Source: Ephydatia muelleri (taxonomy: Eukaryota > Porifera > Demospongiae > Spongillida > Spongillidae). From it: a stretch of DNA of 64,000 bases. The notes under the pieces are model-generated. The model searched no databases. It was not told the origin of the DNA and saw only the letters and a program-made list of their open reading frames with translations. The stretch's first letter is position 1, and each line of letters begins with the position of its first letter. A program made the position numbers and the translations under genes. The stretch lies in the NCBI GenBank assembly GCA_013339895.1, contig JABACO010000001.1, forward strand, positions 22,588,996 to 22,652,995. The letters run 5' to 3'. Positions 22,911 to 32,460 of the stretch are shown one piece after another.

Positions 22911-23861
22911 GAAACCTGTATTATTAATTTAATAATTAATTATTCACGCGCTCTTATAACAGCAGAGAGGTTCTTTTCTGGCCTTTGAAGGCTCAAATCC
23001 TATCTGCAATCAACTATGACCCAAGAACGGTTGAATCATGTGGCAGTTATTTCATGCCATTCAGATACAGTGACGAAATTGGACCTAAACCAATTACTTG
23101 ACGAGTTCATACAGAAAGCTCCTGTACGTATGAATACATTTTCTCTTCATCATCCTACATCATCACAGTAATAACTGATTTCATTACTCTATTCTTCCAT
23201 AGTACAATATTGTGTAAGCATCAACTAAAAGGACTTCATTTAATCGAATCACGCATGAATAGTATTTTTTTTCACTTAATGCCTGGTAATATCCATCCCA
23301 GGTGAAAAAAACGGCGTAATCGCGCGTGAAAATCGGCCATAAATGCGCCAAATTACGCGGTCTTCAAAACGCTGGATCTTCTTGATTGTGCAATATAGTG
23401 GAGCTGCATTTTGCATATTTAAAAAACGGTCCTGTGTCTATAGAAGTCCAAAGATGGTTTAGTTTGCGATCCATCGTTCCAAAGATATTCACATTCAAGT
23501 AAAGGGCTTGATTTCGCGGGGTTTTGTACTTGAAGCCCGCGAAATCTTGCTCTAAGTTGATTGTGAATATCTTCGGAACGATGGATCGCAAACTAAACCA
23601 TCTTTGGACTTCTATAGACACAGGACCGCTTTGTAAATATGCAAAATGCAGCTCCACTATATTGCACAATCAAGAAGATGCAGCGTTTTGAAGACCGCGT
23701 AATTTGGCACGTTTATGGCCGTTTTTCACGCACAATTACGTTTTTTTCACCTGGGATTTCATAATAACTTGTACATAACTACCATCATAACCAATCGCGA
23801 ATATTTACAAGCCCCCCCCCCCCCCCCCCCCCCCCGGGATAAATGAAACTCTACGCCTATG
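22828..23861. mobile_element. hAT-like non-autonomous element, 8-bp TSD
   Basis: Terminal repeats CATAGGCGTAGAGT and ACTCTACGCCTATG, flanked by exact TGCATACT duplications (22820-22827 and 23862-23869). Just inside each end lies a long C or G run (22872-22908, 23813-23835). There is no coding capacity. An independent foldback sits inside at 23295-23757. CA...TG ends and 8-bp TSD suggest hAT. Confidence 0.85.
23295..23757. mobile_element. Foldback element nested in the hAT-like element
   Basis: Inverted arms of about 215 bp starting ATCCCAGGTGAAAAAAACG and ending CGTTTTTTTCACCTGGGAT. Shared internal blocks include GCATTTTGCATAT, AAGATGGTTTAGTTTGCGAT and GAATATCTT. The two arms differ at only scattered positions. 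Centre near 23526. The spacer also repeats TTTCGCGGG and CCCGCGAAAT. Confidence 0.88.
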
Positions 23862-24879
23862 TGCATACTCCCTTTTTGTGCTTGCATCCACGGGCAGCCA
23901 TTAATGATGTTCTTGTTTACATTTACATCATCCTTTCTTGGGATAAGCTTTTTGTAGACACCCTATTGTGTGTTTACACGCATGCTTAACGATAGCAACG
24001 TTCAATATTTGCATGTGATTGATACTAAATAATAAAGTGCATTTCATACGCTCGTTACATGTGGTTTGTTGACAGCTTGATCATGGCACATATCTGTTAG
24101 CTGGAAAACATTTCAAACTGCTTTATGTGCTCTGCTGTCCTTAAACTATCATTTTATAGTAAAAACTGCTTCTGAGAACGAAATACAGTGATTTTAAAGC
24201 GTAGCTAAAAAAAAGGACAGTTCGCATCAATACCGCTAAAGCCCTGGGAGACGATCCAGCTCGTCAGCTTTTGTAAGGCAAGCTGATCTCTTCTAAGAAA
24301 AGTTAATTACAGATCGAGAACCAGCGATCATTGTGCTTTAAGAACACGTCTGTTGCTAGCAAAAAAACGTAACAAGCAACAACTTTTATAGGAATATGGT
24401 GCGCAGTTTTTGGTATCAAAAATTTCATGGACCCAGTGTTAAAACATACCTGCATATCATTCTGAACCAAAAGGAAGCCACACCATGGGCAGATTTGTCC
24501 TTCAGGGGCTCTGTCTCAGGCCATTTGGAGTAATAGTCCACGAGAGTGACTATGTAGCGGTTTCCAGCTGCAGTCTTTGGCAATGGACCCACTAGATCAA
24601 TGCCTACCAAAAGCACACAAGTAAGATCATTAGTATATATATACTTTTATATTCAGATCTGCTGCTGACCTAATCCCATACTCTTGACTTTATAGGTATG
24701 GGATGTAGAGAAGCATCAGCCTTCACAAAATTAGCATCATTAGTGCGTTGGCATGTATCACAAATCCGTACAAACGAACGAATGTCATCCCCCATGTCTT
24801 TCCAGTAAAATCTAGAGGAAATTTCTTTTCCGAGATGGCCTCCACGTATGGTAAAATTATACTTAATCAGTGTCGTATT

Positions 24880-25429
24880 ATATAAAGGAGAAAAGGAGAA
24901 GTGCTACACACGATCCTAAAATGAAATATTAAGGTCAGGTTCCCCTCTCCCCTCCGCCTATAGACACGCCCATTAATCCCCCCACCTTTTAATACCTTCC
25001 TACTCGTCTGTTAATATCTGGCTACAATGTACCTCAGCGTCAGTTCATAATAACATGCGTATATAATTAGAGCTGTTGTACCTTGTACAGCAGCATGGCA
25101 ACTTTCCATTATCCTGCTGCATTCCAAGGTACTCGTTATAACCCTTCTCCAGTTTCGCTCGGGCAAAGATGGATACCTTCCAACCGCTTTAGACTAGTAC
25201 AGAATGCCATGCTCCAATTTGTAATTTGATGCCTTTCTTTTGAAAGCACACTTTTGATCCTTTGAAAAGTCGGAGGGATAGCAACCCGAACGCAAGAACT
25301 CCTTGATGCTGTCATGTTCAGCCATTTCTTAATACAAGGATGTAAGATATGACGTCAACCCCCCCCCCCCCCCCCCCCCCACCGATAACAGACAAGACAG
25401 TGCGGTTGTGCCAGACCAGATATGACGTC

Positions 25430-25495
<66 letters not shown>

Positions 25496-25660
25496 CCCCT
25501 GACAACAGACAAGACAGCGCGGTCGTGACAGACAAAGACTCTACTGATAGTACATATCTAGCAGGCTAGGGAGATTACTATATCAACAGTATGTTAATCT
25601 TGTATCCCATTAATGGAAAAGTCGCTAAGAGATGGGGCTGGAGGTGGGGGATACTTTTCC
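24880..25660. repeat. Duplicated unit with C run and (AC)n
   Basis: A unit ATATGACGTCA ... ACAGACAAGACAGTGCGG is present twice (25348-25430 and 25420-25535). The first copy carries a C run (25361-25380), the second (AC)n at 25432-25493 followed by CCCC. No gene was seen in the rest of this stretch. Confidence 0.65.
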
Positions 25661-26306
25661 CTAGGAAATAATATCCTGGGAGACACATTTTCCTAGAATA
25701 AATGTCCGGGGGGGACACTTATTCCTCCGACACCGGCAGGTGGTTATCCAAGATCGTTTATTTGACTGTAATGGCTCCCATGGGGTCGCTCGAGCTGACA
25801 GGCATGCAGTCAAAGCTGGGCGGGCCTTGGTCTGTACTCGGGCAAGGCTTGCAGGTGTTACCACTGGCCTCGTTGCGTTGGCGCGGTCGTTGGAATCCTC
25901 GTCAGACGGTTGGTCGTCTCGGAAGGTTCCTCCTTCAGTGCAACCTCTCCATCTTTGGGAGGCTCTGCATACCATCTTGCCCACTGGTTCGTTGCCGCTT
26001 TCCCCTCGGATGGGGCATTGCTAGAAATAATGCCATTGTCCAGCATCCTTGCGACCAGGGCCCTAACATCATGAGGTTGGCCTGAGTGAGGTAAAGGTGC
26101 AGGACCTCTGCGGACAGCCCCATTAAACGAGCGCATGTCTGATTGGTCTCTAATTCTAGATCCATGATGATCACTATGCGATAAATCCCACTGCTGGACA
26201 GAACTGAGAGGGTGTGTGTTGTGTGTGATGGGCTTATATGCATGCCCCAGGGGTGCCATGGGCAGGTCTGAGTCTGGGTCTGATAAGCAGTGTGGTAAGG
26301 GGCCAT
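25661..26306 (-). pseudogene. Unrecognised minus-strand coding remnant
   Basis: Three overlapping minus-strand frames (26306-25935, 26259-25858, 25984-25661) together give a plausible protein region with PHDVRALVARMLDNGIIS, then WYAEPPKDGEVALKEEPSE and an acidic, Thr-rich part. It could be a Gag-like or ORF1 protein of a DIRS-like element, since sequence near its end (GGACACT ... CGACACCGG at 25715-25737) also flanks the DIRS-like fragment at 11470. No known domain was identified. Confidence 0.3.
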
Positions 26307-26717
26307 TGATTGGGCCTATTGAGGGGGTATTACACCTTCATGGACACTTGCTATAGATTTCCATTAAACACTGTTTCTCCCAAACAGTACCTGCAACGAA
26401 TGTTCACCCAATGTGGCAGAAGTGTCATTTCAATAGTGGTTATACTGTAATGCTTGATCCATGCACGATGGTGTGCCACTGTACGGACTGTATATTTAGC
26501 CAACCCCGGGCTTTACGTTGCACTTACACACCCCTGCTGTTTGGCAGTGTGGTCTGAGGCATCGCCAACCCGTAGGCATGCCGACCATACCCAGTCACGT
26601 CACTGATAAGATTGTGAATGTGGGAATAAAGTAAAACAAATAGAAGGAAATGCACACTTGAATGCATGTGTGTACAACGCATGCGCCACGTCCATTATAT
26701 ACGCTCTGATTGCTTGG
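26307..26717. other. No gene recognised
   Basis: Sequence between the unrecognised remnant and the 3' LTR of element C. It should contain the left target site of C: CTTGG at 26713-26717, compared with GTTGG at 31930-31934, a 4 of 5 match. Confidence 0.4.
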
Positions 26718-26869
26718 TGTAGTGTCCCTCACCACCAAGTTCAGTAGTAAAGTTATAATGGCAACACAGTAGCTATAACACACGAGGACACCACACATAT
26801 ACGCAAGTGCACTAACACACTATTAGTTCCCAGACTTATAGTATAGTTCTAGCAGTCCAATACACAACA
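26718..26869 (-). repeat. Element C 3' LTR and polypurine tract
   Basis: 152 bp LTR. The minus-strand sequence just before it is AAGGAGGGAAAGAAA (26870-26884), a good polypurine tract. The LTR end reads TGTTGTGTATT where the partner has TGTAGTGTATT. Confidence 0.82.
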
Positions 26870-26956
26870 TTTCTTTCCCTCCTTAAGATCAGAATCTGTC
26901 AGGTGGTCGTCGGTTCCTTGCTGGATAACGGCGTTTAGGTGTACATGCTTCTGTTG

Positions 26957-28032
26957 TTACTTGTTGAGGTACTTGGGGTAGGGTCGGAGAATCCATTGAT
27001 GATGGAACAGGAGGGATTTGTGCTTGACCTTCCCCTCGCTAGGTGTGTCTGGATTATTAACCACCGGTTGAGAAGCACTTTCTGCCAAGTTTGGAGTGGA
27101 GTTGTGTAAGGGGGAGGGAATTGTGGGTTGAGTGAGCATAGCAACTTCCGGATTAGTCAGTTTAACTGGTGGTACATCTGTCGCACAGGGTAGGGAAGGT
27201 CCGCCATGTTGAGCGGCTTGTGATGGTATCACCGGCAGAGATGATGATGCAAATGTGAGTGGCTTACTGTGGTCAATATGCCTCTTCCACAACACCTCTC
27301 CTCCTTGCATTTGTACCACATAAGAGGTTGGGTCAGTTCTTTCTGCGATCACTTCTTCTTTCCAAGTCCTATTCCTGGGATCATAAGCTAAAACCTGTTC
27401 TACAAAACACTCTCTGAATCTGGCTCCAGCATCATGGTCTCTTTTCTGCTGGGCCTGGTGATCAAAGACAGTCTTATCCACACTGGGTCTCAACAAGTCC
27501 AGTAGGGATCGCAGTTTCCGTCACACAAAAAATGTACTAGGGGCCTCATTGATGGTAGTATGTGGTGTATTACGATAAGAGAGCAAGAAGCTATTCAACC
27601 TTGGGGACAAATTGCTTGAAATCGCTCCATTCACCTTCATAGCGGTCTTGATGGTTTGCACAAACCGTTCTGCCAAACTATTGGAGGAAGGGTGGTATGG
27701 GGCACACAGGATATACTTGACTCTGTTCAGTTTCTGAGGAACATTGTCACTAACTGCTCTGGGATACCATATGACCCGAATAACGGTCTCAAAGCTGCAA
27801 TAGTCTGAACAGCTGTGGTTGAAGCCATAGGTATCACCTCCGGCCATTTAGAATGAGCGTCCACCACTATAAGGAACATCCTGTTCAAAAATGCACCAGC
27901 AAAATCTACATGAATACGGCACCATGGACGTGTCGGCCAACCCCAAGGATGTAGGGGTGCAATGCTTGGTGTATGCTTATGTGTCTGACAACTGAGGCAC
28001 CCTTTTACAATATTCTCCAATTCTTGGTCCAA
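26957..28032 (-). pseudogene. Element C: integrase
   Basis: Frame 28032-27727 starts in the zinc finger (CLSCQTHKHTPSIAPLHPW) and runs into the core: RIHVDFAG (first Asp) and DAHSKWPEVIPM. The second Asp region is degraded (about 27735: LVTMFLRN). The next frame has PYHPSSNSLAERFVQTIK with the catalytic Glu and LLSYRNTPHTT. The C-terminal frame 27496-26957 has FVEQVLAYDPRNRTWKEE and TSYVVQMQGGEVLWKRHID. A long Pro/Ser-rich tail follows. At least two frameshifts. Confidence 0.88.
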
Positions 28033-28265
28033 CCCTGGCTACCAAACATGAGCTCAAGCCAGCATTTTCATCCGCACTACTCCAGGATGGTATCTATGTA
28101 GCTCTGCCTTCACCCGATACTGAAACTCTGGATGTATAACCCCACGAATTACGCAGAATAAACAGTTACATTCGATTGACAGCTGATTTCTCCTAATCCA
28201 ATAAGGTTTCAACTCATCTGGTACCAGTGAGTGTCACCCCTCTCGCACATACTGGATTACCTTAC

Positions 28266-29267
28266 TTAGCAATGTGTCACTCTGCACTTGATCCCTGCCA
28301 ACACTGGTAAGGCATCAATCTGTGACACATTCAACATATTGATATCTGGATCAGAGTGTGTCACTTCTGGGAGGGGCAATCTTGACAACCCATCCACATT
28401 TCCATGTTCTTGTGTAGGGCGAAACTCAATCTTGTAATTGTAGGCTGCTAAAATGAGGGCCCATCTCTGCAATCTGGAAGTCGCAAGTTCTGGTATTCCT
28501 TGTTTGGGCCCCAAAATGCACTACAATGGTTTGTGATCTGTGACTAGCGTGAAAGACCGGCCATATATGTAAACATCAGGGAATAATTTACTTCTTAATA
28601 ATTGCGTAGCAATTATGATATGCAAGATCGAAGTTGATTAGATACTCGGTTCAGTTGCATAGCAATTTTTTCCCCGAAATGTGTGATGATTCATCATTTG
28701 AACACAAAGCAGAGCTATCCCACGCACACGCTATATAATACCAAAAATCAAGGACAAGGCCTCCTTTTCCAACTGGGCATAGTTGCACTCTGCCTGGGAC
28801 AAAGTACGAGAGGCATATGCTATCGGATGTTCACTCCCATCAGGGAGAATGTGCGAAATCACTGCCCCATCCCGGAAGCAGAAGCATCCCGCGCTAGCTT
28901 GATAGGTAAGTGGGGGTTATAGTGCATCATCACTGGGGCTCTAGCTAACACCTCCTTCACAGTCTTAACTGCATGGTCACACCTCTTGCACCACACCCAA
29001 GGCTGATCCCCCTTTAGCAGATTATTTAGTGGTTTGAGCAGGGTAGACAAATTGGGAACAAATTTTCCATAGTAAGAACCAAACCCAAAAAGATCTCAGT
29101 TCCTTTCTATTTTGGGGAATTGGTGCCTGTTCAATAGCCTCAACCTTTGTAGGTGATGTGTGTAGGCCCTCCTTATCAATAACATGACCTAAAAACTCAA
29201 GGGAGTCTTGTAGGAATGCACATTTGGCTTTCTTGGCCTTAATACCAAAAGCAGCCAATTGTTTCAA
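28266..29267 (-). pseudogene. Element C: RT thumb and RNase H
   Basis: 29267-29022 carries KKAKCAFLQDSLEFLGHVID, the end of RT. 29050-28859 has the connection and the first RNase H block ([13 protein letters not shown]). 28514-28266 is the RNase H end (RLQRWALILAAYNYKIEF and HGNVDGLSRLPL). Between about 28580 and 28735 the protein reading is lost and an AT-rich insertion with two copies of TAGCAATT seems to be present. Confidence 0.82.
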
Positions 29268-29759
29268 TACTCTATGTTTCGCAAATGCTCAGCAGTGTTA
29301 GCACCTGTCATAAGGATGTCGTCATGTAACACACTACCTCTGGTATGCCAAAAACACAGACTCCATTAGCCTCTGAAAAATTGAAGGGGCAGATGCAACT
29401 CCAAATGGCAGGCGAGTAAACCTATACAACCCTTTGTGCGTATTTAGCGTAACCAAATTCTTTGATTCCTCATCAAGCTCTAGTTGTAAGTACGCTTGAC
29501 TTAAATCCATTTTGGAGAACTGTTGACCTGCTGATAAGGTCGCAAACAACTCTTCAGGCTTGGGCAAGGGGTGCTGATCCACGTCTAGACAAGGATTTAC
29601 TGTGACCTTGTAGTCCCCACAAATCCTAACCTTACCATCCCCCTTGACAACAGGTACTATGGGCGTAGCCCAATCTGAATGAGATACTATTTCGACAATT
29701 CCCAACTCCTCTAGACAATCTAGCTCAGTTTCAACAGCAGACCTCAAGGCAAAAGGCAC
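29268..29759 (-). pseudogene. Element C: reverse transcriptase
   Basis: Palm and fingers are clear: SDWATPIVPVVKGDGKVRIC, then PLPKPEELFATLSAGQQFSK with MDLSQAYLQLELDEESK (first catalytic Asp) and LPFGVASAPSIFQRLM. The YxDD box lies in a shifted frame near 29315 and reads LHDDILMTG. A frameshift separates it from the rest. Ty3/gypsy type. Confidence 0.9.
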
Positions 29760-30267
29760 ACTACGAGCCCTACAAAACTTGGGTGTAACCCCTGTTTAAG
29801 CACAAGTTTAGCCTTAAATGACTTGATGGTACCCAGCTCAGTTGAAAAGACAGATTCATAATCCTTTAACATCCCTGCTACCTCCTCTGATGCCATTGGA
29901 TGTACCATTTGTATTTCTTTCCAGTCCAGTCTGATGTGTTTTAACAAATCCCTTCCAAGGAGACTGGGCCCCTTCCCAAGTACAACATACACCTTGTAAA
30001 ACTGAGAGCCATACTCTACCTTAACAGGTCAGGTACGCTTAACTGCTATAGGCTCACCAGTGTACGCCTCAAAAGAGCAGTTGTCAATTGACAAACACTG
30101 TGAGGAAATAACTGTTGTTGTACCGATTCCGGAATGATCAACACTGCTGCTCCAGTATCCAGTTCCATCACTGCGCTGCCTCCTTCCCACTGAGCTTCAC
30201 TCTCACAACTATGGGTGATGACAATGTTTTCCGAAGGACATACACAGTATTCAAAACATCCACACAC
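29744..30267 (-). pseudogene. Element C: protease and pre-RT spacer
   Basis: AVMELDTGAAVLIIPESV (about 30165-30110) is an intact DTGA protease motif. KGPSLLGRDLLKHIRLDW (about 29980-29925) is the usual protease C-terminal GRD region. A spacer with ELGTIKSFKAKL leads to RT. Stops or frame changes occur near 30046 and 29760. Confidence 0.82.
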
Positions 30268-30348
30268 TCTTCATCTGCATCAACACACATCTCCCGTTTC
30301 TCCGTGTGCCCACCCTTGCTATAGCCACGGTTTCCTTGAGGGCACACT

Positions 30349-31759
30349 CTAGCTATAATGCCCTGGTTTCCCACATCTAAAACACACAATCTTCTTATTG
30401 CGGCCCATACTGCCATTGCCAAAACTCTGCCTAGGTGGACCCTTTATGACCTTCTCTACCCTACTTTCCTGAGAGTCTTCTAATTTCCCTATGAGGTATG
30501 CCAATGGTCCACCAGCATTCTTCTTTCCTTCACAAAACCCCGCTGCAGTCTCAATCCCCTGAGCTATTTTGAAAGCCTTACTAAGGATCAAATCCGCTTC
30601 CATTAGTAGCTTTCTTTGTATTGCCTCGTTTAACAGCCACACACTGACCTATCCCTCAGTGCCTCTTCCAAGAAGGTGCTGAATGAGCAAAAGGCTGCTA
30701 GTCTTCTTAGTTCGGACAAAAATACTGCGATAGACTCCCCCGGCTTCTGGTCTCGTTTGTGAAAACAGAACCGTTCAGAGATTACTATCAATCTTGGCTC
30801 AAAATGGCGGACCAAAATGTCAACTCTGAAAATTCCTTATCCAGGGGTGGATTTAGGGGGGGGGGGGGGGGACCAGGAGGTCCGGACCCCCCTTTCCTAT
30901 ATGAAGAATGACGTATGCATACTGTAATTTATGCAGCGTTCTGCATGTTACTGTCCTTGGATTTGCAAGATTTCACATCGTTCTAGCCAAGCGGGGTCTA
31001 TATCGATCTAATTAAATCCTCCTACATGTGTATTAATGAAATATTAAATCGCGCGATAGATCGAATGGTGCGTGTGAGCAGGAATTGAGGTAAGCGATCA
31101 AAAGACGTGAATGGGATGGATCTCAGATTCTTTTCCTCATAAAACAGATAGCTATTGAGCTAAATAAACAAAAAATACTAATATTATAGTAAAACATACA
31201 TGAGTCGTTTATAGACCGACATGTAACTGGTGCTTGCTTGGCTTCGGTCACAAATTCACAAAAGCTTTACGTCACGAATTTAACTGCTGAGCAGTAGGAA
31301 CCATAGCATTGTGAAGAATGAACAGTTTTCTCGTCGCTATCCATGCAGGCTCTAGTAATCCGGATATCACGTAATGTATATGTATTGGATATCACTGTGA
31401 AATTCATGCTAAATAAACGCAAAAGCAAAACAGTGCTCCCCCAGACCCCCTTGCTGTCACGGGAGGGGGCACGCCGCCTCCCGTACCCTCCCCCCAGTTG
31501 TGAATATATTTATCAGACCCCCCTTTCCCAAAATCCTGGATCCGCCCCTGTTATCTTTAGGCTTGGCTGGGGCCAACAAGTCGCGTAGAACGGAGTACGT
31601 CTTACTTCCCAAAACGCTTAGGAAAACAGGAACCTTTCTCCTCTCTTCTATTTTGTTGGCCTCAAAATACAACTCGGCCCTGTTCAACATACGCCGTCAG
31701 TGACTCGCACTCAGGAACGAACTCACCTAGCTTCCCGACTGTTGCCATGATCCCACCCT
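30349..31759 (-). pseudogene. Element C: Gag, split by a DNA element
   Basis: Starts near 31749 (MATVGKLGEF), then a frame change near 31690 into FEANKIEERRKVPVFLS. It continues to PAKPKDN at 31555, where the insertion 30842-31550 begins; the frame resumes beyond the insertion as EFSELT. RHFEPRLIVISERFCFHKR and the zinc knuckle CFRCGKPGHYS (about 30380-30350) follow. The frame breaks inside the knuckle. Confidence 0.82.
30842..31550. mobile_element. hAT5-like non-autonomous element, 5-bp TSD
   Basis: 709 bp with ends CAGGGGTGGATTTAGG and CCTGGATCCGCCCCTG, flanked by TTATC on both sides (30837-30841 and 31551-31555). Removing it with one TTATC restores a continuous gag reading frame across the site. 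Inside the ends are G-rich and C-rich tracts. CAGGGGCGGATCC ends and 5-bp TSD fit the hAT5-type group. No transposase is visible. Confidence 0.85.
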
Positions 31760-31768
31760 CATCGCCAG

Positions 31769-31929
31769 TGTAGTGTTCCCACCACCAAGTTCTGTAGTAA
31801 AGTTATAATGACAACACAGCAGCTATAACACACGAGGACACCACAGTTTATATAATCATATGCGCAAGCGCACTAACCACTACTAGTTCCCAGACCTATA
31901 GTATAGTTCTAGCAGTCCAATACACTACA
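31769..31929 (-). repeat. Element C 5' LTR and PBS
   Basis: 161 bp LTR. Next to it, at about 31749-31767, the plus strand reads GATCCCACCCTCATCGCCA, like the 3' end of a tRNA-Ser(GCT)-type tRNA. The first gag ATG (31749) overlaps the inner end of this site. Confidence 0.72.
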
Positions 31930-32136
31930 GTTGGGCGTTCCCTACACGTGCGTCGTAGTCGGTTAACTGCGTTTAACTACCTTAAACTCTATCTATTGGG
32001 GAAGGCATTAGGGGTAAGGTCAGGGGGAGGGTGCTAGAGATGGGATTCCCCTCCCACACTAATCCACATGCATGCATGACATGAACACCTCCCTAATATA
32101 CAATGCAGGAGTGGTTACATAGTTGACAAAAGTATA

Positions 32137-32460
32137 GTAACTATCCTTGTTACGGTATCGTTGTATTAGAAGTGGCCAAAATAACTATGGTATCGTATTA
32201 GAAGTGGCCAAAATAACTATGGTATCGTATTAGAAGTGGCCTAAATAACTATCCTTGTTACGATATCGTTGTATTAGAAGTGGCCATAACAACTATCCTT
32301 GTTATACGGTATCGTTGTATTAGAAGTGGCCAAAATAACTATGGTATCGTATTAGAAGTGGCCAAAATAACTATGGTATCGTATTAGAAGTGGCCTAAAT
32401 AACTATCCTTGTTACGGTATCGTTGTATTAGAAGTGGCCTAAGTAACTATCCTTGTTAGG
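32137..32460. repeat. Higher-order tandem repeat
   Basis: Eight copies of a core TATCGTATTAGAAGTGGCC or TATCGTTGTATTAGAAGTGG, alternating with AAAATAACTATGG or TAACTATCCTTGTTACGG linkers. Short and long units alternate and a multi-unit block is itself repeated (32145-32250 and 32300-32415). Confidence 0.82.

Larger units (their letters stand above)
18490..24850 (-). pseudogene. Intron-containing GPY/F integrase gene (Ginger/GIN-like or gypsy)
   Basis: Minus-strand pieces in correct integrase order. 24850-24700: zinc finger GGHLGKEISSRFYWKDMGDD ... CDTCQRT. 24616-24440: GIDLVGPLPKTAAGNRYI and VDYYSKWPETEPLK, ending TGCAG before a GTATGT donor. 19261-19155: starts after an AG, reads LYGTPRCIISDQG (second Asp), ends TGCAG/GTGTGTG. 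19057-18850: starts after TTATTAG, reads EALIKSMYDVQKNIFS, ends at GTTAATG. 18655-18490: starts after TTTCAG, reads LLRNSHQDGRKGGKLTKR and NGPYKIIGSLGKGVYKI (GPY/F). Splice sites fall at domain boundaries. The Glu-containing segment was not found. It may be a DNA transposon of the Ginger type, a captured integrase gene, or a retroelement fragmented by insertions. Confidence 0.6.
26718..31929 (-). mobile_element. Element C: Ty3/gypsy retrotransposon, both LTRs
   Basis: LTRs at 26718-26869 and 31769-31929 share GTAGTAAAGTTATAATG and GTATAGTTCTAGCAGTCCAA, with TGTAGTG...CACTACA ends. The order on the minus strand is PBS, gag, protease, RT, RNase H, integrase, polypurine tract, which is the standard Ty3 order. 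The flanks match 4 of 5 bases as a TSD. Gag is interrupted by a DNA element (30842-31550). Many frameshifts make it inactive. Confidence 0.88.
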
